Notes under the pieces: generated by a model
Databases searched by the model: none
Told to the model about the DNA's origin: nothing
Seen by the model: only the letters and a program-made list of their open reading frames with translations
Made by a program: the position numbers and the translations under genes
Origin: Progne subis subis
Taxonomy: Eukaryota > Chordata > Aves > Passeriformes > Hirundinidae
DNA length: 64,000 bases
Reading direction: 5' to 3'
NCBI GenBank assembly: GCA_022316685.1
Contig: JAKJHU010000823.1
Coordinates: forward strand, 1 to 64,000
Shown: positions 37,586 to 49,068 of the stretch, one piece after another
Layout of the letters: each line of letters starts with the position of its first letter
How positions within the stretch are numbered: position 1 is the stretch's first letter

Positions 37586-38519
37586 TGGAAGCTCCAGTAA
37601 CAACCAGTCAAAGTCTATTTATACAAGACATCCCTGCCAGGGATCCATAGGAGAACTGACACCGGGAAGTCTAGGGGAGGAATAAAAATCTCCATTAATG
37701 CGCTCGTTTCAGCAAACGAGGATCTGGGGAAAAGCAGTTTCAGCAGTTTTGTGAAGCTCTGTCTGGAAACTGGATGTTTTTATCATGGAGTTATGGATTT
37801 TGGATGGTAGCGACCGTGATGGTGAGGCCAATATCTGATTATTTGGAAATGGGATGAGTTTTGCAGCCAAATCCAGCTCTCGCTCTGGGCGTCCATCCAA
37901 GGCTTTACCACGAGCTTGGGTGAACTCCAGGTGTTTTTTCATTTCCACACCTGTACAGCCGTGGAATCCACGCTTCCATCCCCTTTTAGTATGGAATTCT
38001 GACTCATCGGGTCATTCCAATCAAAAGAACATGAATCCCTCCAGGTAGATTTAGAGGGAATAATCCCAGACATCACAATAACTACCACTGATCAGTAATT
38101 TTATTTAGTTTATCCCCTTTTTCGGACCCTTTTTATCCAAATCCCAACTTCTTCAGAGCAGCTCCTCCGCGACATTCCGAGGTGCGAGCCCTGCGCTCCG
38201 CACCCGGAATTCCTCATCCAATTAACACCAACTTCCTCCCACTGCAGCTCTTTGAACGTTATGAATAAAAATCCGGATAATTCCGGAGGCAGACAATGAT
38301 ATTCCAGCTTTACCACCCGCAGCTCCGGGACGCATTTCATTAGGAACTCACAACCTCCCCTGCCTTTGAGCTGATTATTTTATTGTCGGAGTCATATTCC
38401 TGCTTGGAGCTGAGCACGCGTCAGAAAAATACCCAGATGGGTTTTTCAGGGATAATTTTTTGTCCTTTTAGAAGCAAATCACCTCAAATTAACAAGAGAA
38501 CAAAAGAAGGCTGAGTCAC
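37586..38519. other. Non-repetitive sequence
   Basis: No gene recognised. Confidence 0.4.
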
Positions 38520-38910
38520 TCCCTGGAGATGGCCTGGGAGATCTGGGAATGTCCAGCCTGGAGAAGCCAAGGATCCAGGGAGATCCTGGAGCCTCTTCCA
38601 GTGCCTGAAGGGGCTCCAGGAGAGCTGGAGAAGGACTTGGGACAAGGGATGGAGGGACAGGACACAGGGAATGGCTTCCCACTGCCAGAGGGCAGGGATG
38701 GATGGAATATCGGGAGGGAATTCTTCCCTATAAGGGTGGTGAGGGGCTGGGATGGAATTCCCAGAGAATCCGTGGCTGCTCCATCCCTGGAAGCATCCAA
38801 AGCCAGGCTGGAGCAACCTGGGATGGTGGGAAGGGTCCCTGCCCATGGCAGGGGTTTGGAATGGGATGACCTTGAAGGCCCCTTCCCACCAAACCATTCC
38901 ATAACTCCGC
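38520..38910 (+). mobile_element. CR1 LINE 3' fragment
   Basis: GGGAATGTCCAGCCTGGAGA to CACCAAACCATTCCATAACT. Confidence 0.88.
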
Positions 38911-40519
38911 ATTAATTCCAAACGTGATTCCAAACCCCAGCCATGGTTCCCGAACAGTTTTGGTTTTCCTTTCTTCCAGAAAACAGCCGCCCCCCCCCCC
39001 CCCAAAAAAATCACTTTTGACAACACACGAAAACACCGAGGTCAGCCCCCAAAAAACAACCGATCTCCCTCCGAGTTTTAGGCATTTTTGACAGGACCTC
39101 TCTGCTGTCAGAAATCAATCCCAGCTCCCAGTGATTCATCCCGCTCTCCCGTCGCGACCGCTTTGATTTTTTGTTATTCCCTAAAACCCTCATCAGAGGC
39201 GCCGTCACGTGCTCTAGAAGTGCCCTCGGGTTCTAAAATAAGAATTTTATCTTCCGAACCGAGGATACATTGAAATTCCCGAGATAATTTTAGGAGGCTC
39301 CAGTTATCAGGTGATACAAGTAAAATAAATAAATAAGTAAAAAAATTCCTTCAGATTCCTGCTCTGCACTGAGGTTTTGAAACTTCAGATCCTGTTGGGG
39401 GTGTGTTTTTGAGCCTGAAATTCCACAAAAAAAAAATTCACATATTTGGGTCTAAACCATATCCGTTATTTTTGAAGCCCGTCACATCACTATCCCGAAG
39501 TTCCCCCTGCGCTTTATTATCCCTAATTCTCCAGAGCGAGGCTCTGATGGATAAATCGTTGTTTATTTCCCTGTTATGAATTCATAAACAATTCCTCCAC
39601 TCTTCCCCGATGCCGTGACTGGCGAGGGAGCTGCGTGGAATTAACAGGAAATGGGGTTGGGATTCGAGAGGAAAAACTCAAATAATCGAGTGCGGAGTTT
39701 ATTGTGAACTTTAAATTACCCCAGACATTCCTAAAGCGCTGGAAATTTCGGAGCTGCGGCCCCGGAGGGCAAAATCGGGGCTGCATCCTTCATCCTCTGC
39801 ATGGAATAAAAGCTTCCTCTTCCTCACCTGCCTCTGGGATGTGTGGAAATTTAGGACAATCCATTCCCTGGTGCTGAGCAAGGATTCAAATCTCTCAGAA
39901 AAGAAAATTAGAAGGTCTCAAAATGGGAGGGGAAAAAGTTGATGTGAGACTGTCAAACCCCCGGAAGACTCAAATTTAGATTTTTTTTTTTGTCTGTCAG
40001 GCGGTTTGGATTCTTCTTTCTTTTTCTTTTCCTTTTTTTTTTTTTTTTTGGCAGTTTCTAATTTATTTATGGAAAAATTAGGAAGGGATAAAATGATTAA
40101 GCAGTGGCGAAAATTCTCTTCCTGAAGTTAAAATGAAAAATGTGGCAGAAACCAATGAGCAGAGCCTTGAACTCTGTTCTGGCTGTTCGATATCTGAAAG
40201 CAGCATAAATTTTCTTATTTTAGAGCCAACTTTGTTCTTAAGGGCGGCCTTTAATTACAATTATTTCCCTTAACCTTGACAGCCTCGCAGTTTATTGGAT
40301 ATTATTGGATGTTATTGGATATTAGCCGGGAGAGCGCCTCATCTCATCCTAGGAAGTTACAAAGTAGTTCCTGGAGAGCGTAATAAAACTCCATTTCCAA
40401 TTTAAACCCAGTTTAGAAGCGGAATTGTGCGCCCACGCTTCGGCTCCTGCAGATAATCGGGAATTGCTTCCCCTATAAAGGACATTCCTGTAAGGAATGG
40501 TGGAAAAAAACCCAACCCA
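38911..40519. other. Mostly AT-rich non-repetitive sequence
   Basis: A C run lies at 38990-39003 and T-rich stretches at about 39981-40050. TTATTGGATATTATTGGATG and the following TTATTGGATATT (40293-40324) form a three-copy 10-11-bp repeat. No gene recognised. Confidence 0.4.
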
Positions 40520-40735
40520 GAATCCCAGAAAGGTTTGGATCCGTGGGATCACATCCCGTTCCAGCTCCTGACATTTTTCCACACTTTCCCCCATCCCAGG
40601 TTGCTCCGAGCCCTGTCCAGCCTGGCTTTGCACAACTCCAGGGATGGGGCAGCCACAGCTTCTCCGGGAATTCCATTCCAGCCCCTCACCACACAGGGGA
40701 AAATTCCTTCCCAATATCCGATATAAACTGAATAC
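40520..40735 (-). mobile_element. CR1 LINE 3' fragment, diverged tail
   Basis: CCCATCCCAGGTTGCTCCGA through AATTCCTTCCCAATATCCG; the tail side is decayed. Confidence 0.82.
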
Positions 40736-41034
40736 TTTTCCAGTCCCAGCCTCTCTCCGGCTGACGCGGATGCTCAGGGTCACCTCTGGTGCGATTTATC
40801 CTGGAAACCATCAACTCGAGGATCCACGTGGGGCCTCTCCAATCATTCTCCACAGAAACGGGAACAAGAAACAAAATCAAGGAATTGCAAGGCAGCAATT
40901 CGAGCACCAACTGAAGAGTCCTGACACATCCAAATCGTGGAAATCCGCTGTTTATTGGTGAAGACGGGAGACACCCTCCCCGGAACAGCTCCGTACTTTT
41001 CTGGCCGTGGCAGCAGCGGAGCTGTTTTTATGGG
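40736..41034. other. Non-repetitive sequence
   Basis: Nothing recognised. Confidence 0.4.
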
Positions 41035-41195
41035 ATTTGGGAATGTTTTGGGTGGGATGGGGGCCTTCAAATCTTCCAATTCCATAGGAAGGGGCACTTC
41101 CCGTTATCCCAGGTTGCTCCGAGCCCTGTCCAACCTGGCTTTGAACACTTCCAGGGATGGGGCAGCCAAGGATTTTCTGGGAAAACTGCCAGGGT
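41035..41195 (-). mobile_element. CR1 LINE 3' fragment
   Basis: GGGAATGTTTTGGGTGGGAT to GCCAAGGATTTTCTGGGAA. Confidence 0.82.
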
Positions 41196-41724
41196 CCACT
41201 CCCTTGTTCCAAAGTCATCTCCTGCTCACTCCTGTGACATTCCCAATTCCCAGCCCGGGAAGTTTTGAGCCCCTATGGATTCACTGAACCATCATCCTCC
41301 CGAATCCTCAAACATCCCACTCCTTAATCCCCCAACTTTTCCGTAACTGGAGCAGTTCCAGCCTTCCCACAGTTGTTACCATCCTCTATCCAGACAAATC
41401 CCTAATAATTCCCTAAGGAAAAGGCAATTAATCCTTGTCCGGGTTGTTTACGGCACAAACATCCGACACAAACGCGTTTCCCTGGAATCTGATTTATCTC
41501 CATTTCAGCTCAAAACCACAATTCAACCTCAGTCCTCCAAGCAAAAAATCAGCTCCAGAGGATTCCTCCCAGTGGATCCACACAGAAGGCACCGGGAACT
41601 TCCCAAAAAAACCCACAACTGGAGAGCTCCTTCCTGGGTAGGATGAGTTGGGAAAGCTCCCACGTCTCCCAAAATTGAGTCCTGCATCCTAAAAGATCTT
41701 TTTCCACGGAATGAGAGAACACTT
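41196..41724. other. Non-repetitive sequence
   Basis: Nothing recognised. Confidence 0.4.
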
Positions 41725-41890
41725 GGGGCTTGCAGGCACCTCTGGAGATCACCTGACCCAACCTTCCTGCCCATGGAAGGCCCATCCGGAGGGGATGGAT
41801 CAGGATTGTGTCCGGTTGGATTCCGGACATCTCCACGGATGGAGATTCCACAGGCTCTCAGAATTATTTGTGGACCTTCCACCACTTTCT
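41725..41890 (-). mobile_element. Possible diverged CR1 of another subfamily
   Basis: GGAGATCACCTGACCCAACC and CATCTCCACGGATGGAGATT resemble a CR1 subfamily 3' region; divergence is high. Confidence 0.45.
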
Positions 41891-41984
41891 CCATGGATGA
41901 ATCACAGAAATTTGAACTTCAAAGCATCGGGAACAACTTCTAGCGGAACCTTAGGGGAAGGAATTTGGGAGGAATGTTGGAAGC

Positions 41985-42235
41985 AACCACGGAATGGATT
42001 GGTTTGGAAGAGACCTTAAACATCAACCAGATCCAACCCCCGGGAATTGTGGTGTTACACGGGAATTGTTGTGACACTCGGGACACCCGTAACAATTGCA
42101 GAACGACAAAATCCGGAGCAAATTTAGGAAATCCACTGAGTTAGGAAAATCCGAGATCAGATTTGGGCCAAAACAAACACCTGGGACAGAAGTCACCTTT
42201 TTAAGGGCCTCAAAAATCCAACCCACAGAACATTT
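41985..42235 (-). repeat. CR1 tail joined to a locally repeated segment (copy A)
   Basis: A CR1-like start (ACGGAATGGATTGGTTTGGA) runs into TGCAGAACGACAAAATCCGG and, at 42157-42226, ATTTGGGCCAAAACAAACAC to CCTCAAAAATCCAACCC. Parts recur at 43624-43700 and 44105-44225. Confidence 0.7.
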
Positions 42236-42779
42236 CCCCCCGCCAAGTTCCCCAAAGATAAAGTCAGGATTTCCCTTTTTTTTTTTTAGGGAATCCAACA
42301 GATTGAGGATATGAATTCTCTCTTCCACAGAATTCCCAACAGTTCAGAGGCGCCTCTTTTATCCTGAGATTTTTCACTGCCAGGAGAAGCCTCCCAGCCG
42401 GCAGCTCCATCAACCACCACCATCCTCCTTCCTCCTCGCCCCGGATTCCGGTCGGAATTTGGGCCCAGGAAATCAAAGGACCATTGTGAAAATCCCTGAA
42501 AACATCTGGCCGAGCACCCACTCCCTCAATGCCCGCCTTGTTCCACCCCGCCACATCCCGGGATGAGCCATTCCAAAGGGGTGAGGCAAACTCGGAGAGG
42601 TTCACGGCTTTAAACTTCCATCTCTCTGGCCGAGACCCGGGATAAATCCTGAGCCCTCGAACCAGGGCAGATCCGCAAATTTTAGCTTTCCCGCACACCC
42701 CTGGACCAAATTCCTGGGTTTTTTTAGGTTTTTTGTTTGGTTTTTTTTTGTCCCCTCTTACTTGAGTATTATTCATCCT
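42236..42779. other. Non-repetitive sequence
   Basis: Nothing recognised. Confidence 0.4.
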
Positions 42780-43035
42780 AACCTTAACAAAACAAAAAAA
42801 AAAAAGGCAAAACAAAAAAAAAAAAAAAAGGCAAAACAAAACAAAAAAACGCCCCAAAACAAAAAAAAAACCAAGAAAACTCCCCAAAACCAAAGAACCC
42901 CAAAATAAAAAAAATCAAAAACCAAAAAACAAAAACAAAACCCCCCAAACAAACAAAAAAAAACCCACAAAAAAACCACCACCCAACCCCCCCACCCAAA
43001 AAAAACAACAAACAAACAAACAAACAAAACCCAAA
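42780..43035. repeat. A/C low-complexity tract
   Basis: Almost entirely A and C on the + strand, with AAAAC, CAAA and CCCC runs. Apparent open frames on the opposite strand encode only F/G/C/V-rich sequence and are not genes. Confidence 0.95.
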
Positions 43036-43456
43036 ACCTTTACAACCTTTCACCTGGAACAACCGGAATGTTGAGAGGATGAGGAATCAAATATTCAGGA
43101 GGGCCTTTTGTCTCCTCGCTCCCGTCGCCGGTCTCCGCTAATCGTCACCGAGCTGACGATTTGAAGAGGCCGGCACGGGCTCGTTTGTCCGTCAGCTGGG
43201 AAGTACCCGTTGGATAAAGGGAGAGCGGGATCCCGGGAACATCAGGGATAAAGTTACGGGCTGCTGCTTGGCACTACCTCTTTATTTTGAGAGGAAATAA
43301 TTCGGACCTTTGTTTAAACACGGAGACGCCCGGGGAAGGGGAATTAAAGCACCACGACGCGCTCTGAGCTCGCCCAGCTCCACCAGAACCAGGCTGGAGC
43401 CTCCAAATTCCTTGTGTTTTCCCTCTAGGAGCTTCCCAGCTGAGCCTGAACACCCT
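43036..43456. other. Non-repetitive sequence
   Basis: CGTCACCGAGCTGACGATTT near 43144 contains a short dyad (CGTCA, TGACG). No gene recognised. Confidence 0.35.
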
Positions 43457-43608
43457 GAGGTGCCATCATTGTGACGCAGATTAAGGAAAAAAAAAGGATT
43501 CAAAGGAATTTTGTGTGGTCTCGGAACTGAGGTGCCGTTATCATGATGCAGGTTAAAATAATAATAAAAAAAAGGGATTCAAAGGAATTTTGTGTGGCCT
43601 TGGAACTG
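43457..43608. repeat. Tandem duplication, unit about 75 bp
   Basis: Both copies hold CTGAGGTGCC, an A-rich stretch and GGATTCAAAGGAATTTTGTG. Copy 2 has an expanded ATAATAATAAAA patch. Confidence 0.85.
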
Positions 43609-43623
43609 AATCCACGTCCAAAG

Positions 43624-43700
43624 CTCATATTTGGGACAAAATAAGGATTTGGGATAAATATCAAGCTTTTAAGCGGCTCAAAAAAATCCAACCAATGCAA
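43624..43700. repeat. Locally repeated segment (copy B)
   Basis: ATTTGGGACAAAATAAGGAT through CGGCTCAAAAAAATCCAACC aligns with 42157-42226. Confidence 0.6.
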
Positions 43701-44034
43701 TTATTTACCCAAAAGTCTCGCCGAAATAATGGAACAAGACCCAAACCCTGCTCTCCCAGCAAAACCTCCGCATCCTTTGATCCTTCAGCAGCTTTTCCGT
43801 CTTTTTAGGCCAGAAAGGAAGGCTCTGGAAGGTGACGCCAGCCAAAAATCAACCCCTGATCCAGGAGGAGATGCTCCGTGAAATTTGAGATGTAGGGATG
43901 TGGGCTTGGCAGGGCTTGGCTTAATGGTTGGGCTTTTCCAGCCATGATTCCGTGATTCCGGGAATTTCCAGGCCGAATGCTCCACCCAGATTAAAGTCAC
44001 CGGCAACAGGGATAATGGATGTGGCAGGGAATCA
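43701..44034. other. Non-repetitive sequence
   Basis: A weak CR1-tail-like phrase (CCATGATTCCGTGATTCC) lies at 43942-43959. Confidence 0.35.
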
Positions 44035-44225
44035 CAGAATCATGGAACATCCTGAGCTGGAAGGGACCTAGGAGACCAGGCAGATCCAGGCGCCAGGAAT
44101 TACCGTGTTAACACGGGAATTGTGGTGTCACATGGGACACCTCTAACAGGTGCAGAACGACAAAACCCGGAGCAAACTTAGGAAATTCACGGAGTCAGGA
44201 AAACTCGAGACCAGATTTCGAGGTC
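44035..44225 (-). repeat. CR1-like tail joined to the repeated segment (copy C)
   Basis: ACAGAATCATGGAACATCCT and GAGCTGGAAGGGACCTAGG lead into CGGGAATTGTGGTGTCACA and GTGCAGAACGACAAAACCCG, matching copy A in the same orientation 2 kb away. Confidence 0.75.
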
Positions 44226-44313
44226 CCATCCCACGAGGCCTGTAAATTTCACCCGGAATCTGGGATATGTGGATCTTCAGGTTAGGGAATGTGTTCTGTC
44301 CCATGCCATCACT

Positions 44314-44466
44314 TCCCATCCCATCCCATCCCATCCCATCCCATCCCATCCCATCCCATCCCATCCCATCCCATCCCATCCCATCCCATCCCATCCCATC
44401 CCATCCCATCCCATCCCATCCCATCCCATCCCATCCCATCCCATCCCATCCCATCCCATCCCATCC
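44314..44466 (-). repeat. (GGGAT)n microsatellite, about 30 copies, inverted relative to 13656
   Basis: Reads CCCAT repeatedly on the + strand and is almost perfect. Confidence 0.98.
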
Positions 44467-44924
44467 CCACCATCAAGTGCCACGGAAATAACACCCAGCA
44501 AATCCCCAAAATCGGGTTTTAGTCCTTAAAACCAAGGGACTAAACCCAGTCTGCACGACAGAAGGGTTTAGCAAAGCCGGGGATGAGACCTAATCCATCC
44601 CAGTTTTTCTGGAGGATTCCTTCCTCCTTCCAACTTTGCAAGTTTGAAGGATTGACCTCGGGATAAAGCCTGGAAAAATCTCTTGCCTAGGGCAGATTTT
44701 GGCTTTGAAGAATGATTTTCCAAGGCTGAGTTCCGATGGAAAAGGGCTGGGAGAAGGGGATGTGGGGTGATGCTTCCCAGTGCTGAGTTCCAAGTTTTGC
44801 TCAGATTCATTCCACAGAATTCCAAATATTGCCACCAGGAGCCAGCAGGGACGAAAAGGTTTCCACAAATAAGGAGAGATCTGCTTTTACAACTGGAGAC
44901 ACTGAAAGCATGGAATCACAAGGA
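44467..44924. other. Non-repetitive sequence
   Basis: Nothing recognised. Confidence 0.4.
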
Positions 44925-45150
44925 AATCATGGAATGGTTTGGGTTGGAAGGGACCTTCAAGATCATGGAATTCCACCACCTTCCACTATCCCAGGTTGCT
45001 CCAAGCCCCATCCAACCTGGCTTTGGAAACTTCCACGGATCTAGGGGCATCCACAGCTTCTCCGGGAATTCCATTCCAGGGCCTCACAGGGTGAAATTCC
45101 TTCCCAGCTTCCCATCTCTCAAGGTTTGAAACCATTCCCAGTGTCCCGCC
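44925..45150 (-). mobile_element. CR1 LINE 3' fragment
   Basis: AAATCATGGAATGGTTTGGG with a clean tail; ends near ACCATTCCCAGTGTCCCGC. Confidence 0.9.
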
Positions 45151-45159
45151 CCATCATCC

Positions 45160-45205
45160 TCAGAATAATTCCGGTTGGAAAAGACCCTGAAAATGCCCCA
45201 GCTCC
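45160..45205 (-). mobile_element. Short second CR1-like tail
   Basis: AGAATAATTCCGGTTGGAAA and AGACCCTGAAAATGCC suggest another insertion point directly beside the previous copy. Confidence 0.5.
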
Positions 45206-45799
45206 AAACACCGACCCTCAAAAGCCGCCCACTCCTCCTCACGTCTGGGACCACAAAACAAATCCCCAAGGGAATCGGGAATTTTCCCGAGCCAGAAGGT
45301 CGCGGGAGCCACGACAGCTCGTGAATGACGAATCCTGTTTTCCTCATGGAAAAATGTTCCCGTCGGCTCCTCGGGAAAACTGCGATGCCAACGACAAGAG
45401 GGCGCCGTATTTTTAGAAAGCCCGCAAGGACTTTTGTCACTTGTTCTAAATTTTGTCTTCGACTCTGGTTCACCCAGCCGGGAGATGCTGCTCCGTGGAA
45501 GCACGGATGGGGTGGGACGCGGCAGAATTCCCGCTGGGAGCCAGGGATTTGCAGGATTACTCACGGAGAAACACAAAGTGATTCATGTTTGTCCTTCTGG
45601 AAAAGGGAAATTTTTAAATTTTTTTTTTTTTTTTTGTCTCTTTCCCGTTCCTGCGTGCCTAGGACGACGTGTCCATGGAGATCTCAGTGCTTCCTGCTCG
45701 TCAGAACTTCCGTCCAAAATGTTGGACTGGAATTCTGGGGGGAGAAATTGGGCCTTAAAAAAAAAGAATTGGATGCTAATTGGGAATGTGTCAATCATG
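45206..45799. other. Non-repetitive sequence with a T run
   Basis: The T run lies near 45619-45635. No gene recognised. Confidence 0.4.
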
Positions 45800-46055
45800 T
45801 TGGAAAAGAGCAACCTGGAGGGATGGAGCGTGTCCAGAGATGGGAATGGAGCTGGGAAGGGTCTGGAGAACCAGGAGAGGCTGAGGGAGATGGGAGAGGC
45901 TCATCCAGGAGAAGAACTGGATTCAGATGGTCCCAGGGTGAATCCAGGTGGGGGTCGGGATCTGGTCCCAGGAAACAAAGGACAGGATGAGAGAAAACGG
46001 CCTCAAGCTGTGCCAGGGAAAGTTTAGGTTGGATTTTAGGGAATATTCCTCCTGA
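45800..46055 (+). mobile_element. CR1 LINE fragment of a second subfamily
   Basis: GAACCAGGAGAGGCTGAGGG, GGTCGGGATCTGGTCCCAGG and CAAGCTGTGCCAGGGAAAGT to TTAGGTTGGATTTTAGGGAA match the avian CR1 type in which these blocks precede the 3' end. Confidence 0.8.
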
Positions 46056-46401
46056 AAAGGGTTTTCCAGCTTGGAATTCATGGAAAACGGGGAGTTTGTG
46101 GCCTCTGGAAGGAGGGCAGGAGCTCAGGACAAGGGTGGTGGGAGGTTGGTCAGGGAGAAAATGGGAAAAGGCACAAATCCCAACTGGAATTAGTCTGAGT
46201 CCTTGCAGCTGAAAGACAATGGAAGACATTCCCATGGATCCATGGAAAATCCTTTGTGGGATGGACAGGGAAAGAGGACAAAGGATGAAGGAAAGCCTGA
46301 GGCACTTCCCGACTTCTTGCCCTTGGCTGGGAAGGGATTTCGAAGGAGCCTCTGAGGGAGCTGGGGGGACTTATCCCAGAGAAAAGGGGGAACCAGGGTT
46401 T
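46056..46401. other. Non-repetitive sequence
   Basis: Nothing recognised. Confidence 0.4.
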
Positions 46402-47898
46402 TCCCAGAATTCCCAGCCCGCAAGAAATGGAGTTCTTCTTGATTTTCCAACCCTAGAAGAGGTTGAGCTCTTTCAGAATTCCGAACCCCACAAGAGGTTG
46501 AGTTCTCTTGGAATTCCCAACCCCACAAGAGGTTGAGTTCTCCCAGAATTCCCAACCCCACAAGAAATTGAGCTCTCTTGGAATTCCCCATCCCACAATA
46601 GGATGAGCTCTCCTGGAATTCCCAACCCCACAAGAGGATGAGCTCTCCTGGAATTCCCAACCCCACAAGAGGTTGAGCTCTCCCAGAATTCCCAACCCCA
46701 CAAGAAATTGAGCTCTCCTGGAATTCCCCATCCCACAATAGGATGAGCTCTCCTGGAATTCCCAACGCCACAATAGGATGAGCTCTCCCGGAATTCCCAA
46801 CCCCACAAGAGGTTGAGCTCTCCCAGAATTCCCAATCCCACAAGAGGTTGAGTTCTCTTGGAATTCCCAACCCCACAGGAGGATGAGCTCTCCTGGAATT
46901 CCCAACCCTGAAAGAGACTGAGCTCCGCCAGAATTCCCCATCCCACAAGAGGTCGAGCTCTCCACAATTCCCAACCCCACAAGAGGTTGAGCTCTCCCAG
47001 ATTTCCCAATCCCACATGAGGCTGAGCTCCTCCGGAATTCCCAACCCCACAAGAAATTGAGCTCTCCCAGAATTCCCAATCCCACAAGAGGTTGAGCTCC
47101 TCCGGAATTCCCAATCCCACAAGAGGTTGAGCTCCTGCAAAATTCCCAACCCCACAAAGAGGTTGAGCTCTCCCAGAATTCCCAATCCCACAAGAGGTTG
47201 AGCTCCTGCAAAATTCCCAACCCCACAAAGAGGTTGAGCTCTCCCAGAATTCCCAATCCCACAAGAAATTGAGCTCTCCCAGAACTCCGAACCCCACAAG
47301 AGGTTGAGCTCCTCCAGAATTCCCAATCCCACAAGAAATTGAGCTCTCCTGGAATTCCCCATCCCACAAGAGGTTGAGCTCTCCCAGAATTCCCAACCCC
47401 ACAAGAGGTTGAGCTCTCCCAGAATTCCCAATCCCACAAGAGGTTGAGCTCCTCCGGAATTCCCAACCCCACAAGAAATTGAGCTCTCCCAGAATTCCCA
47501 ATCCCACAAGAGGATGAGCTCCTCCGGAATTCCCAATCCCACAAGAGGTTGAGCTCTCCCAGAATTCCCAATCCCACAAGAGGTTGAGCTCTCCCAGAAC
47601 TCCGAACCCCACAAGAGGTTGAGCTCTCCCAGAATTCCCAATCCCACAAGAGGTTGAGCTCCTCCAGAATTCCCAATCCCACAAGAAATTGAGCTCTCCT
47701 GGAATTCCCCATCCCACAAGAGGTTGAGCTCCTCCGTAATTCCCAACCCCACAAGAGGTTGAGCTCTCCCAGAATTCCCAATCCCACAAGAGGATGAGCT
47801 CCGCTGGAATTCCCAACCCCACAAGAGGTCGAGCTCTCCCAGAATTCCCAACCCCACAAGAAATTGAGCTCTCCCAGAATTCCCAACCCCACAAGAGA
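46402..47898. repeat. 36-bp minisatellite, about 41 copies
   Basis: The unit is CACAAGAGGTTGAGCTCTCC followed by CAGAATTCCCAACCCC, with alternatives GGAATTCCCCATCCC and AAATTGAGCTC. Since 36 is a multiple of three, the minus strand stays open in three frames over 500 codons, giving degenerate 12-residue repeats (ELNLLWGWEFWE-like). Being open in all frames at once argues that no single frame is protected. Confidence 0.96.
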
Positions 47899-48301
47899 AG
47901 CCTCAGTCCCAGGAAGGGAGGGTACTGGCATTTTTCCAGTGCTTTGAGCCTTCCCGGGAAAACACCCACCTCTGTCCCAGTCCTCACAACATTTATTTGT
48001 TCCCCGGCCATATTTCTGCTCCCGTGACATCATCCCATGGCTCGGACATCACAGGGAAGAGAAAGGAGGAGTAATAAAAGGAATATTCATCCCTAAAGGT
48101 TGACAGGGCAGGAAAACCCACTCGCGCGGTGGATTCCAGGAAAGCGTAGGAAGAGCAGCGAAAATGTTAAAGTTGACATCCATGGATTTCCCGCTGGGAG
48201 CCCGTTCCCTCTGCAACAATAATATCTTCTCACACCGCTTTTTAAAATTCCCTGACGGCCTCCCGGAGTTATTCCGGGCAAAGTTGGGGATTTTAGTTCA
48301 G

Positions 48302-48349
<48 letters not shown>

Positions 48350-48844
48350 AAAAGAAAAAAAAAAAAAAAAGGCGACTCCAAAGAGTGGAAATGGAATATT
48401 TAGGATATTTAGGATGCGTTAAACTGAAAGGCCACGGATGGTGACTCCCACCACACTCCGTGACCCCTTTTTCCCGGTCATCCCTTGGGAAGGGAGGGAT
48501 TTGTAAATAAATTCTTAGACAGAAAGGGCCACAAAACTGTGTTACAAAAGCCACGTTACAAAACATTCCCCCCAAAAAAAAATCCCGGGGAGCGGAGCAC
48601 GGCCCAGTCCACAGGCAGGATACTTTGCTCATTCCGAGAGATTATCGCTAAACCCTTCTTAATTAGGGCTTTGCTCTGCTAATTCCGTTTAATAAAATTA
48701 AAGTTTCAGTTTGCTCCTGGACCTCACCGAAAGGAGGTTTGGGGGAAGTCGTTTCCATCCCTGGAAAACGCAGATGCAGCTTCCGGACCTAAGGGTTGGG
48801 AATGCCAGGACGAAGGGGCTTTAAACGGGCAAAGAGTGGGTCTA
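47899..48844. other. Non-repetitive sequence around a long poly-A tract
   Basis: Apart from 48302-48370 nothing is recognised. Confidence 0.4.
48302..48370. repeat. Long A-rich tract, 69 bp
   Basis: Nearly pure A with two or three G interruptions near the right end. Confidence 0.95.
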
Positions 48845-49068
48845 CATGGGACATTGGGAAGGAATTCCACCCCGTGAGGGTGGTGAGGCACTGGAATGGA
48901 ATTCCAAGAAAAGCTGTGGCTGCCCCTGGATCCCTGGAAGTCTCCAAGGCCAGGTTGGACTGAGCTTGGAGCAACCTGGGATAGTGGGACTGGATGATCC
49001 TGAAGATCCCTCCCAACCCAAACCATTCCATCATTCCATGATTCCATGATTCCACGATTCCATGACTT
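48845..49068 (+). mobile_element. CR1 LINE 3' fragment with expanded tail repeats
   Basis: ACATTGGGAAGGAATTCCAC to CAACCCAAACCATTCCATCA, followed by four (ATTCCATG)-like repeats, the best-preserved CR1 tail in the window. Confidence 0.92.

Noticed and set aside
41985..42235. Endogenous retrovirus LTR
   Set aside because: No terminal TG...CA pair, polyadenylation signal or internal viral sequence is visible; the start resembles a CR1 tail instead.
46190..48033. Three overlapping minus-strand open frames of 512-555 codons
   Set aside because: They arise from a stop-free 36-bp tandem repeat, are open in three frames at once, and have no domain, splice pattern or non-repeat core.
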